This document shows positions 35,617 through 44,265 of a stretch of 64,000 nucleotides of DNA, piece by piece. The translations under genes were made by a program, and so were the position numbers. This DNA comes from an uncultured Flavobacteriaceae bacterium (lineage in GTDB: Bacteria; Bacteroidota; Bacteroidia; Flavobacteriales; Flavobacteriaceae), in the NCBI GenBank assembly GCA_947486785.1, contig CANKUU010000005.1, positions 62,001-126,000 on the forward strand, in the 5' to 3' direction. The notes below the pieces were generated by a model. It saw only the letters and a list, made by a program, of their open reading frames with translations, did not search any database and had not been told where the DNA came from. Numbering within the stretch: position 1 is the stretch's first letter; each line of letters opens with the position of its first letter.

Positions 35617-36423
35617 TTTTTTAGCACTATAACGTCGAGCTTGGTTTTCTGCTTCAAAAGCAAGCAGCTCTTTTTCAGAGATAACCTTCAAAAATGAAGG
35701 ATGCTGCTCAATAGCATACTCTAACTTTTCTATAATCGATTCAAAAGACTCATTTTCATAATCAATATCTAAGGGTTCTTTTATAACCATAGATTGTAAA
35801 ATACCTTTCTTTTTTACCCGGAGACCTTTTTTATCAAATGAACGTCTAAAGCCATCTATCACCACAGGTACCACTACCGGTTTATATTTTTTTATGATAT
35901 GCGCTGTACCTTTTCGCAAAGGTTTCCATGGGGTTGTAGTGCCTTGCGGAAAAGTTATTACCCAACCATCATCAAGAGCTCTACCAATATTAGAAATATC
36001 GCTAAACTTAACTTTTCGGTTGATATCTTTACCCTCTGATCTCCATGTACGCTCCACACTAATAGAACCAGCGTAAGCCAAAATTTTAGTTAGTAGACTT
36101 TTTTTCATGGTCTCGGATGCAGCTATATAATACATATTAAGCTTCGGATTCCAAATATATCCCAGGTTTTTAATGCTATTATCTCTACCTTTTAAACTGG
36201 CATTAAAAACATGAAACATTGCCACTACATCTGCGAAATATGTTTGATGATTGCTTACAAATAGTACATTGGCATCTGGTAAGTTTCTAATAACCTCAGA
36301 ACCTTCAATTTCTAATGTATTAAATCTCTTGTAACGCTGATGGGTAATTACGGCTAACAAACGAATGAGCCATTTTTTTAGAAATAATAAGTGCCCAAAC
36401 GGATTTCTTTTGAATATGCCCAT
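35605..36423 (-). CDS. 1-acyl-glycerol-3-phosphate acyltransferase-like (PlsC family)
   Basis: A 272-residue lysophospholipid acyltransferase. The NHX4D motif is SNHQTYFADV, and the phosphate-binding loop reads FPQGTTTPW instead of the usual FPEGTRS. Further blocks, GTAHIIKKYKPVVVPVVIDG, match the family. It attaches a fatty acyl chain to a lysophospholipid or lipid intermediate at the inner membrane. The FPQGTTT variant and the length suggest a non-canonical PlsC. It starts 51 bases after the Nudix gene, with a predicted -7 box in the gap. Confidence 0.88.
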   Translation of the reverse strand: MGIFKRNPFGHLLFLKKWLIRLLAVITHQRYKRFNTLEIEGSEVIRNLPDANVLFVSNHQTYFADVVAMFHVFNASLKGRDNSIKNLGYIWNPKLNMYYIAASETMKKSLLTKILAYAGSISVERTWRSEGKDINRKVKFSDISNIGRALDDGWVITFPQGTTTPWKPLRKGTAHIIKKYKPVVVPVVIDGFRRSFDKKGLRVKKKGILQSMVIKEPLDIDYENESFESIIEKLEYAIEQHPSFLKVISEKELLAFEAENQARRYSAKKLKL

Positions 36424-36461
36424 ATCTAATAGTTATAAAACCAATTTTAAAAAGCAATTTA

Positions 36462-36469
36462 CAAAAATA
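36462..36469 (-). promoter_or_regulatory. Predicted -7 box for the PlsC-like gene
   Basis: The minus strand reads TATTTTTG in the 51-base gap between the Nudix stop and the acyltransferase start. No clear TTG box accompanies it. Confidence 0.3.
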
Positions 36470-36474
36470 CTAAG

Positions 36475-37116
36475 TTACAATACCTGCCTAAGCAGATCTT
36501 TAATTTCACTTAATACCATTGCTGTAGCCCCCCAAACTGTATAACCATTTAATTTATAGGCAGGTACGCTTAAATTTTGAGCATAAGAGGTATCTAATAC
36601 TTGTTCAAAAATTACCGAATCGCTCAAAAATTCAGAAAGTGAAACTTCTATAATTTTTTCCACTTCGGTCTCTTGTAAAACAAAACTTTTGGGTTTTGTA
36701 CAAAGTCCAATATAAGGCTGTACCATAAAGTTACTTGGAGGAATATAAATTGTGCTTAAAGTTTTTATTACCTGTATATCTTTAGGATGAACTCCGACTT
36801 CTTCAAAGGTTTCTCTTAGGGCTGTTTGCATTAAATCTGAGTCTTCTAATTCAAATTTTCCACCTGGAAAAGCAACTTGATTTGAATGCACCCCTTTGTA
36901 TGTTTTTCTTAGGATGAGTAATAAATTTGTACTCCCCTTCTTATCAGGATAAAATAACGCCATCACCCCTGCTTTTTTGGTGTTTTTAATATTCTTTTTT
37001 AATGCTTTTAATTCTGCAATACGAATTTCAGGGGCCATTTTAAAATGAGAAGACTCGCCTAATAGGGGCAGATTTTCTATTTTTGATATCTGTTTTGAAA
37101 AAAAAGTAAAATTCAT
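36475..37116 (-). CDS. CoA-type Nudix hydrolase
   Basis: A 213-residue Nudix enzyme. Residues 25-32 read HFKMAPEI, usual in this group; the NuCoA motif precedes the Nudix box (LLILRKTYKGVHSNQVAFPG), and the box itself runs from GGKFE through RETFEEVG. These enzymes split coenzyme A into 3',5'-ADP and 4'-phosphopantetheine. Full length. Its ATG shares two bases with the ATG of the divergent cyclophilin gene, so both promoters must lie inside the opposite reading frame or far off. Confidence 0.92.
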   Translation of the reverse strand: MNFTFFSKQISKIENLPLLGESSHFKMAPEIRIAELKALKKNIKNTKKAGVMALFYPDKKGSTNLLLILRKTYKGVHSNQVAFPGGKFELEDSDLMQTALRETFEEVGVHPKDIQVIKTLSTIYIPPSNFMVQPYIGLCTKPKSFVLQETEVEKIIEVSLSEFLSDSVIFEQVLDTSYAQNLSVPAYKLNGYTVWGATAMVLSEIKDLLRQVL

Positions 37117-37831
37117 GTGGCTTAAAAAAATTTCAACGATTGCAATAATACCAATATTATTTTTATTTGGTTGCCGAGAAGAAGTGGCTAATAAAAAAAA
37201 GGTTGTAACGCAAAAAGAACTTCAAAAAGACACTATTAAAAAGGTAGACTCATCTGCTGTTTTAGATTCAGAAGAAGCATTTAAACTTACCGAAGACAAT
37301 GCTATTGAATTTTTCTATGAGTATCAAAAAAACCTAAAAACTACCAAAGTTAAACTAACAACGAGTATGGGTAGTTTTGTTATTCAACTTTACGACAATG
37401 TACCTTATCATAAAGCAAATTTTATTTATTTAACAAAAAAAGGCTACTTTAATAACACCCAATTTCATCGTATTGTTGAAAATTTTATAATTCAAGGGGG
37501 TAATTCAGATGACAAGGTTACTGCGAATAAAAGGCGTCAAATTGGGCGGTATTTACTACCTCCAGATACCCGTAAAGGCTACAAACATCATCGCGGAACT
37601 ATTTCTATGCCTAGTAGTGAAAATGACAACCCTCATAAATTGGCTTCTCCGTACGAGTTTTTTATAGTAGTTGCCAAACCAGGTTCGTACCATTTAGACA
37701 AAGATTTTACCCCATTTGGTAAAGTTATTCAGGGTATGAGTGTAGTAGACAAAATTAATCAGGTACCCGTTGGCAAAGGAGATTGGCCGTCTAAGAATGT
37801 TTATATTGAAAAAGCAGAAGTACTTGAATAA
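37115..37831 (+). CDS. Cyclophilin-type peptidyl-prolyl isomerase, lipoprotein
   Basis: A 238-residue protein with a lipoprotein signal (PILFLFGCREE) followed by a linker and a cyclophilin domain (about 75-238): MGSFVIQLYDNVPYHKANF, GYFNNTQFHRIVENFIIQGG, and FTPFGKVIQGMSVVDKI. The catalytic Arg is in FHRIV. It catalyses proline isomerisation in the periplasm. A long stretch between strands (KVTANKRRQIGRYLLPPDT) is an insertion relative to PpiA/PpiB, typical of Bacteroidota. Start chosen at the first ATG because it gives a proper lipoprotein signal. Confidence 0.93.
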   Translation: MWLKKISTIAIIPILFLFGCREEVANKKKVVTQKELQKDTIKKVDSSAVLDSEEAFKLTEDNAIEFFYEYQKNLKTTKVKLTTSMGSFVIQLYDNVPYHKANFIYLTKKGYFNNTQFHRIVENFIIQGGNSDDKVTANKRRQIGRYLLPPDTRKGYKHHRGTISMPSSENDNPHKLASPYEFFIVVAKPGSYHLDKDFTPFGKVIQGMSVVDKINQVPVGKGDWPSKNVYIEKAEVLE

Positions 37832-37861
37832 ATTGTTTTATCGTTTAAAATAGTCTTAAAT

Positions 37862-38473
37862 CTATATTTCTTTAGGGTAGATGTTGGGTAACGAAATTTT
37901 ATACTTTACTGCAATTATACGTATGACGATAATTACCCCAATTGCACCTATGTAGGCGTAGGTATCATTAAATGGTAATTTTTGAAATAGAAAATAACAA
38001 AATCCTCCTGCAATACAAGCCGTAGCATAAACTTCTTTTCTGAAAATTACAGGAATTTCATTGCATAAAATATCACGAATTACGCCGCCAAAGCATGCAG
38101 TAATGGTGCCTAAGGCAATACACATAATGGGAGCTAAATCGATTAAAACTCCCTTTTCAACACCTACCATGGTAAATAAGCCAATTCCTATGGTATCAAA
38201 AAGAAAAAGTGTTCTTCTCAAATATTTTAATTGATTTACAAATACTACAGCAAAAACAACAGCTCCTAAAACCACTAGTAAGTAGGTATGGTTACGTAAC
38301 CAAGCAACAGGTATATTTCCGATAAGTATATCGCGTAATGTTCCACCTCCCATAGCCGTTACAAAAGCAACAATAAAAACCCCAAACATATCGAGCCTTT
38401 TTTCCATAGCCACTAAAACGCCTGAAATGGCAAAAGCAACAGTTCCTAAAATATCAATAGCTAAATAAAACAT
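37862..38473 (-). CDS. TRIC-family cation channel (YicG/UPF0126 type)
   Basis: A 203-residue membrane protein with about seven helices in two related halves, each with the glycine-rich motif: GGGTLRDILIGNIPVAW (about 42-58) and FGGVIRDILCNEIPVI (about 128-143). The family forms trimeric cation (K+) channels in prokaryotes, related to the eukaryotic TRIC channels. Length is normal. It lies about 85 bases after the RDD gene on the same strand and converges with the cyclophilin gene. Confidence 0.9.
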   Translation of the reverse strand: MFYLAIDILGTVAFAISGVLVAMEKRLDMFGVFIVAFVTAMGGGTLRDILIGNIPVAWLRNHTYLLVVLGAVVFAVVFVNQLKYLRRTLFLFDTIGIGLFTMVGVEKGVLIDLAPIMCIALGTITACFGGVIRDILCNEIPVIFRKEVYATACIAGGFCYFLFQKLPFNDTYAYIGAIGVIIVIRIIAVKYKISLPNIYPKEI

Positions 38474-38557
38474 TTATGAGGTTAAGGCATAAACAAAGTT
38501 ACGGTTGAATTAACTGATTCAAAATAAAATTAGAGCGCTTATCAAAGCTATTCTATC

Positions 38558-39277
38558 TTACTGGGTGTAAAAATTATAATCCTTTAAAACAGTAGATATA
38601 TACTGCTTATCATATAATTCAGAGTTATTTTTTAAAATACCTTCTACTTTTTTTCGAAGGGCTTTTAAGGTCTTAAAATCATTACTTTTTATAGCGATTT
38701 GATAAATTTCTTTTATTAACCTGACATCTTTATCTGTTAATAAGGTAACATTTGTAAAAGTAGGTCGATAATCTTCGGTTATTTCCTCTAAGATAGTATG
38801 CGACACTTTAGTTTTTATTTTAGTACTGATAACAACAGTTCCTGCAGCCGCATCACCAACACGCTGCCTACGTTCTGAGAAAAGAATACCTAGAAGCCCT
38901 ACGGCACCGATAAAAACCCAAATATCAACTAACCTCAGCATCCAACGTACTAAATAACTAGACCAATGCACCGGCGATCCATCTAGTCGAACTACCCGCA
39001 TTTTCATTAACATTTTTCCAACCGTCCTACCATTAAATAAACTATGCATCAGTAGGCTATAAGTCATAGCGGGTAAAAAAAGAAATGCTATTAAACCTCT
39101 TTGAGTCCATCGATCTTCGTAAACATATCCTATAGCATCTCCTGCTAATTCCACTAAAACTGAGTACAAATACAAAATAAACACATCTACAAAAAAAGCT
39201 AAAATTCGTTCACCAATACTCACGATAGTATAAGATAGATTAACATTTTGCGTTGTATTGATTTGAAGGTTGTTCAT
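38558..39277 (-). CDS. RDD-family membrane protein
   Basis: A 239-residue protein with an RDD domain (about 1-150): SIGERILAFFVDVFILYLY, then NGRTVGKMLMKMRVVRLDGS, RWMLRLVDIW, and GDAAAGTVVIS, with three to four helices. The C-terminal 80 residues are soluble. Function of RDD proteins is mostly unknown. It diverges from the SpoIIM-like gene across a 35-base gap and belongs to the MoxR-DUF58 locus that runs the other way, as in mycobacteria where an RDD gene sits beside the spoIIM-like gene. Confidence 0.9.
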   Translation of the reverse strand: MNNLQINTTQNVNLSYTIVSIGERILAFFVDVFILYLYSVLVELAGDAIGYVYEDRWTQRGLIAFLFLPAMTYSLLMHSLFNGRTVGKMLMKMRVVRLDGSPVHWSSYLVRWMLRLVDIWVFIGAVGLLGILFSERRQRVGDAAAGTVVISTKIKTKVSHTILEEITEDYRPTFTNVTLLTDKDVRLIKEIYQIAIKSNDFKTLKALRKKVEGILKNNSELYDKQYISTVLKDYNFYTQ

Positions 39278-39312
39278 AAAAACGTTAAATTTAAAATCTA
39301 AGCGAAAATACT

Positions 39313-40281
39313 ATGCGTGAAGCAGCATTCGTCAAACAAAATAAAGAAAAATGGATCGCATTTGAAACTGCATTGAACTTCAATGGCACCATTGACCCTG
39401 ACGAACTTGCTAATGGCTATATTCAACTTACCAACGATCTGGCATATGCACAGACGTATTACGAAAAAAGTAAGACTTTATTGTACTTAAATGCCTTAGC
39501 CTCGCAAGCGCACCAAAAAATTTATAAAAATAAAAAAGAGAACAAAAACCGAGTTATTAACTTTTGGAAAACTGAATTCCCTTTTTTTTTCAAACAATAT
39601 CATAGGACTTTAGGTATTGCCTTTTTGGTTTTTGCCATTGCAACGGCTATCGGCAGTATCTCTGCCTTAAACGACACTACTTTTATTCGCCTAATATTAG
39701 GGGATGCGTATGTAAATGAAACTTTGAATAATATTGCTGAGGGTGATCCTGCGGCTATTTACAAAGGTGGCAGCGAAATAGGAACTTTTTTAGGCATAAC
39801 AATTAACAATATTAGAGTAGCTTTTTTAGCCTTTGCTTGGGGTGCTTTTTTTAGTATTGGCACCGTTTACATATTGTTTAGTAACGGTATTATGCTAGGG
39901 GCATTTATAACATTTTTCTATACACAAGGCGTGTTTTTTGAGGCAAACAAGCAAATTTGGTTACATGGAACTATTGAAATTTCCGTAATTGTTATTGCGG
40001 GTTGTGCCGGGCTTATTATGGGCAATAGCTTTTTATTTCCAAAAACATTTTCGAGAAGAGTATCATTTATGAAAGGTGCTAAAGATGGCTTAAAAGTGGT
40101 AGTTAGTACTATTCCGTTTTTTGTTATTGCTGGCTTTATCGAGGGTTTTATTACGCGATATACTCAAATGCCCAATTGGCTTGCGTTTTTGATCATTGGC
40201 GGATCTCTTTTTCTAATTGTTTACTACTATGTACTTTATCCCATTTTAATACATAAAAAAAATGAACAGCAACTTACCTAA
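39313..40281 (+). CDS. Stage II sporulation protein M-like membrane protein
   Basis: A 322-residue membrane protein with a soluble N-part (1-100, mostly helical) and about five to six helices after residue 105. The SpoIIM pattern is seen in NNIRVAFLAFAWGAFFSIGT and HGTIEISVIVIAGCAGLIMG. Despite the name these bacteria do not sporulate; in non-sporulating groups SpoIIM-like proteins accompany MoxR/DUF58. First gene of a tightly packed six-gene run; it overlaps the next gene by 20 bases. Exact function unknown. Confidence 0.9.
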   Translation: MREAAFVKQNKEKWIAFETALNFNGTIDPDELANGYIQLTNDLAYAQTYYEKSKTLLYLNALASQAHQKIYKNKKENKNRVINFWKTEFPFFFKQYHRTLGIAFLVFAIATAIGSISALNDTTFIRLILGDAYVNETLNNIAEGDPAAIYKGGSEIGTFLGITINNIRVAFLAFAWGAFFSIGTVYILFSNGIMLGAFITFFYTQGVFFEANKQIWLHGTIEISVIVIAGCAGLIMGNSFLFPKTFSRRVSFMKGAKDGLKVVVSTIPFFVIAGFIEGFITRYTQMPNWLAFLIIGGSLFLIVYYYVLYPILIHKKNEQQLT

Positions 40282-41212
40282 GCCATATATAGCATTAAAA
40301 GTAAATCGTGATTTTGGAGAAATTATAACTACCTATTTTGATTTTCTAAAGCAAAATATAAAGAAGTTTACAAACCTGTTTTTGAGTTATAATGGCATCT
40401 TCTTAATAGGTCTTCTTATCGTCAGCTATCTTCTAGTTACCGGCTTTATTGGCTTAATTTCTTCTGGCGGCAATAATGGTTTCGAAACTCTAAATAGTGG
40501 AATAGGTAGTTACGGAGAGTACTTTTTTAGTGGGGGTGTTTTATTTTTTATCATTTTTGTTGCTGTTGCTATTCTAAATTATAGCCTCGCTGCCTGTTAC
40601 ATGATCACCTATGAAGAAAAAAAGGGAATGAGCTTTGATAAGCAGCAAGTATGGGCAATGGTAAAAGATAAATTAGGTGTAATTATAGGTTTTGTATTAC
40701 TTCTTATTCTAATTTATTTGGCAATGTTGATACTCAATTTTTTACTTTTAATTATACCAATCATCGGTGTTTTTGCACAATACATCATTCAATTTTTTAT
40801 TAGTGCCTGGGTGGGAGTTTCATTCTTTTATCTCGTTAAAGAAAATAAAAATGTAACCGAAGCATATGTAGAAGGTTGGAATTTGGTAACTAAAGATTTC
40901 TGGAAATCAATTGGAGTTAATTTTATTTTAGGTTTATTAAACGGCGTATTACTATTGGTTGTTTTAATAATACCAGGTATTCTTGTAGGTTTTTATAGCT
41001 TTCATGTTATTCATAATAACGTTGACGTATCAGCTTCTATAGCCCCAACTATCATTTACACCTTAGCCATGTGCGTATTTTTAATAGTTGTGGTATTTAC
41101 CCAATGTCTTACCCAATTTGTAAATGGCATATTGTTCTATGCTTTACACGAAAAAACATATAATTTAAATACAAGAAGTAAAATAGATGAAATTGGAGGC
41201 TTAGAGCAATGA
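40262..41212 (+). CDS. Polytopic membrane protein of the MoxR locus
   Basis: A 316-residue protein with about six hydrophobic segments. It resembles the glycerophosphoryl-diester-phosphodiesterase membrane-domain / DUF4013 type: a short cytoplasmic start with FGEIITTYFDFLKQNIKKF, paired helices and a Gly/Ile-rich core (LILNFLLLIIPIIGVFAQY). No enzyme motif. It overlaps the SpoIIM-like gene by 20 bases and the next gene by four, so is made with them. The family name is uncertain. Confidence 0.75.
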   Translation: MNSNLPKPYIALKVNRDFGEIITTYFDFLKQNIKKFTNLFLSYNGIFLIGLLIVSYLLVTGFIGLISSGGNNGFETLNSGIGSYGEYFFSGGVLFFIIFVAVAILNYSLAACYMITYEEKKGMSFDKQQVWAMVKDKLGVIIGFVLLLILIYLAMLILNFLLLIIPIIGVFAQYIIQFFISAWVGVSFFYLVKENKNVTEAYVEGWNLVTKDFWKSIGVNFILGLLNGVLLLVVLIIPGILVGFYSFHVIHNNVDVSASIAPTIIYTLAMCVFLIVVVFTQCLTQFVNGILFYALHEKTYNLNTRSKIDEIGGLEQ

Positions 41213-41928
41213 TTAAACTAAATCTTATTTTACTCTTTTTGTTCTCTTCTGTTGTAAATGCTCAGAAAAGAGATACGATAATAATACCCCAAGACACTTC
41301 TAGCTTTATAAATACCAGAGTGTTTAGTGAAGATCTAAGCAAAAAGTATTCAGACAAAGATTTTGACTACAGCAGTACTGAAGGAGAAGCACAGAACTTA
41401 CTAAGTCGTTTTTTATTTTGGTTAAAAGATACCCTTAATAATACTTTTGGCATCAGCATACCCCCAAGCGCATTAAAATTTATAGAATACTTTATTTATT
41501 TTTTGATGGGGGCCTTAGCTATTTATTTATTAGTCAAATTTTTAATCAAAGAAAATTTTAGTACCCTACTTACTAAAAAAGCCAACACAATAATTGACGT
41601 GAATTTATCTGAAAAGCACATAGAGCAGATAAATTTAGATAATTTATTAAGTGTTGCTCTTGAACAAAAAAATTATCGCTTGGCCGTTAGGTATCATTAT
41701 TTGAAGGTTTTAAAAAACCTATCCTTTCACAATATTATTGAATGGCAATTCGAAAAAACAAATGCTGATTATCAAAAAGAGATTAAGCATCCAAAAATAA
41801 GCTCCCTATTTAAAGAAGTTTCTTATTTATATGAGCATATTTGGTATGGTGAACAAGATATTAATAATCTTAAATTTAATTCTATTGAAGCTCGTTTTGA
41901 AGCTTTAAAAAATAGTCTAAACCACTAA
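41209..41928 (+). CDS. DUF4129-type protein
   Basis: A 239-residue protein with a signal-like N-terminus (ILLFLFSSVVNAQ), one membrane helix (about 91-109, FIEYFIYFLMGALAIYLLV), and a C-terminal cytoplasmic part with the DUF4129 core LAVRYHYLKVLKNLSFHNII ending with EARFEAL. DUF4129 proteins are typical partners of MoxR ATPases; the residues after the helix probably face the cytoplasm. It overlaps the previous gene by ATGA and ends one base before the DUF4350 gene. Confidence 0.82.
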   Translation: MIKLNLILLFLFSSVVNAQKRDTIIIPQDTSSFINTRVFSEDLSKKYSDKDFDYSSTEGEAQNLLSRFLFWLKDTLNNTFGISIPPSALKFIEYFIYFLMGALAIYLLVKFLIKENFSTLLTKKANTIIDVNLSEKHIEQINLDNLLSVALEQKNYRLAVRYHYLKVLKNLSFHNIIEWQFEKTNADYQKEIKHPKISSLFKEVSYLYEHIWYGEQDINNLKFNSIEARFEALKNSLNH

Positions 41929-41929
41929 T

Positions 41930-43144
41930 TTGGATAAAAGAACAAAAATAATAATTAGCCTATTTGTAATTGTATTGTTAGGCATAATCGTTTCAGAGGT
42001 TATACGACCTAAACCACTTAACTGGAAACCTTCATATACGGCGGCAGATAAGATTCCGTTCGGTTGTTTTGTGTTATACAATGAGCTGTCTTCATTATTT
42101 CCTGAAAGAGACCTCATAACAGTTGATAAAAGTCTTTTTGAAGTACTAAATAAATCAAGCACCACTTCTTCTAGTTATTTAATGATAAATAATGGTATTG
42201 AACTAGATGAACAAGAATATGACCAATTGCTGAACTACGTTTCTAAAGGCAATGAGGTATTTATTGCTTCGAGCTATTTTGGTCAATACTTGTCAGACAC
42301 CCTTAAGGTAAAAGTTCAATCAAGCTATACCGTCAGAGAAGACACTTTAAAACTTACTTTAACTAATTCTAAATTTAAAGAAGATACATTTTTTTATACT
42401 AAAGGAATGTACAATAGACATTTTGCTTCAGTAGACACCCTAAACACCGATATACTTGGGCATATGACTTTTACAAAAGATATTTTTTTTAAGAATTATA
42501 ACGAGGTAGAAAAATTGCAAACCGCACCTAATTTTATAAAGGTGAAATTTGGTAATGGTTCTTTTTATTTAAATTCAACCCCACTGGCTTTCTCTAACTT
42601 TTACATGCTGGGCGGAAATCAAAATTATGTAGCAAACAGCCTTTCTTACTTGGCTAATAAAAATAGTATCTATTGGGATGATTATAAAAAATCGGGGCGA
42701 ATTATAATTAGTTCTCCCATGCGTTTTGTTTTAAAACAAGCCCCCCTAAAATGGGCCTATTATTCTACTATTCTAGGTATTTTACTGTTTTTCCTTTTTA
42801 AAACAAAAAGAGAACAGCGTATTATACCTATTGTTGAGCCGCTTCAAAATTCTTCGGTAGAGTTTGCCAAAACGGTAGGCAGTTTGTATTACCATCATAA
42901 AGACTACACCAATCTTATTTCAAAAAAATTAAACTACCTTTTAGCTCATATTCGCAATAAATATTATCTCGAAATAAGCACAATTAACGATCAAACTGCA
43001 AAAAATTTAGCTGTTAAATCTGGTAAAAGCCTAGAAGAAACCTTAGCTTTAGTTTCTTACATTAAACACATAAAAAGCAAGTCTAATCATTCAGAAAATG
43101 ATCTTGTTCAATTGAGCAAAAAAATATCAGCCTTTAAAAAATAA
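41930..43144 (+). CDS. DUF4350 domain membrane protein
   Basis: A 404-residue protein: N-terminal helix (about 6-24), a large periplasmic part (25-275) with the DUF4350 glutamine-amidotransferase-like fold (YLMINNGIELDEQEYDQLLN; GNEVFIASSYFG), a second helix (about 276-290, YYSTILGILLFFLF), and a soluble C-part. Start is TTG directly after the DUF4129 stop; the first ATG is too far in. It lies three bases ahead of moxR. In actinobacteria (Rv3691-Rv3695) the same partner occurs. Confidence 0.85.
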   Translation: MDKRTKIIISLFVIVLLGIIVSEVIRPKPLNWKPSYTAADKIPFGCFVLYNELSSLFPERDLITVDKSLFEVLNKSSTTSSSYLMINNGIELDEQEYDQLLNYVSKGNEVFIASSYFGQYLSDTLKVKVQSSYTVREDTLKLTLTNSKFKEDTFFYTKGMYNRHFASVDTLNTDILGHMTFTKDIFFKNYNEVEKLQTAPNFIKVKFGNGSFYLNSTPLAFSNFYMLGGNQNYVANSLSYLANKNSIYWDDYKKSGRIIISSPMRFVLKQAPLKWAYYSTILGILLFFLFKTKREQRIIPIVEPLQNSSVEFAKTVGSLYYHHKDYTNLISKKLNYLLAHIRNKYYLEISTINDQTAKNLAVKSGKSLEETLALVSYIKHIKSKSNHSENDLVQLSKKISAFKK

Positions 43145-43146
43145 CC

Positions 43147-44226
43147 ATGGAAGATAAACCACAAGAACAAAAGAATAGCGGCCAAGAAGATTTAAATTAT
43201 CAAAATACTACCCAAGAAAATAATAAATCTGATGCTGTTTCGAAACAAACAAATGCTTTAGAATTTAGCAACCGCATAGATTTAACTAAACTTAGAGAAG
43301 CTGTTGCTAAAATAAAAGCTGAATTAGGTAAAGTAATTATCGGTCAGCATGATATGATCGAATTATTAATACTATCAATTTTAGCAGATGGACATTCACT
43401 TATTGAAGGAGTGCCGGGCGTAGCAAAAACAGTTACGGCCAAATTACTAGCTAAAACAATGGATGTTAATTTTAGTCGTATTCAATTTACCCCAGATTTA
43501 ATGCCAAGCGACATATTAGGTACTGCAATTTTTAATGCAAAAACTTCAGAATTTGAATTTAAAAAAGGGCCTATTTTTTCGAATATTATATTGATTGATG
43601 AAATTAACCGCGCTCCGGCCAAAACCCAAGCTGCACTTTTTGAAGCCATGGCCGAAAGGCAAATTACTATTGATGGTACTGAGTATGAAATGGAGCCCCC
43701 ATTTTTAGTATTTGCAACTCAAAATCCTATTGAACAAGAAGGAACCTACAGGCTACCTGAAGCACAACTAGATCGCTTTCTCTTTAAAATAAAAGTAGAA
43801 TACCCATCATTAGAACAAGAAGTTCAAATTTTAGAAAGTAAGCACCTTCAAAAGAGTATTTCGGCAGAAAACATGATCGAAGGGGTATTAAGTGCAAAAG
43901 AAATTGCGACCTATCAAAGTACTATTAGAGAAATTATTATCGAAAACAACCTGCTAAAATACATTGCATCTATTGTTGATAATACCCGCAGTAATGCCAA
44001 TATATATTTAGGTGCATCGCCCCGAGCTTCCATTGCGTTACTTGAAGCCTCAAAAGCATTAGCCGCTATTAACGGTAGAGATTTTGTAACACCAGACGAC
44101 ATTAAAAAAGTGGCAACTCCGATTCTAGGTCACCGTATTATTTTAACCCCTGAAAGAGAAATGGAAGGATTTACCGCTGACAAAGTAGTGCAAATGATTA
44201 TTGAAAGCATTGAGGTGCCTAGATAA
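43147..44226 (+). CDS. MoxR-family AAA+ ATPase
   Basis: A 359-residue AAA+ protein. Residues 1-40 are a charged, low-complexity tail; then the ATPase core with Walker A GVPGVAKTVTAK, Walker B IILIDEINRAPAKTQAALFE, FATQNPIEQEGTYRLPEAQ (sensor 1) and SPRASIALLEASKA (sensor 2). MoxR ATPases act as chaperones that load cofactors or assemble complexes, usually with a VWA protein. Here the partner is the DUF58 gene 39 bases downstream. Cytoplasmic. Confidence 0.95.
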   Translation: MEDKPQEQKNSGQEDLNYQNTTQENNKSDAVSKQTNALEFSNRIDLTKLREAVAKIKAELGKVIIGQHDMIELLILSILADGHSLIEGVPGVAKTVTAKLLAKTMDVNFSRIQFTPDLMPSDILGTAIFNAKTSEFEFKKGPIFSNIILIDEINRAPAKTQAALFEAMAERQITIDGTEYEMEPPFLVFATQNPIEQEGTYRLPEAQLDRFLFKIKVEYPSLEQEVQILESKHLQKSISAENMIEGVLSAKEIATYQSTIREIIIENNLLKYIASIVDNTRSNANIYLGASPRASIALLEASKALAAINGRDFVTPDDIKKVATPILGHRIILTPEREMEGFTADKVVQMIIESIEVPR

Positions 44227-44265
44227 ATGCATTTGAGTGCACTTAGAATTTGAACTAAAGAAGCT

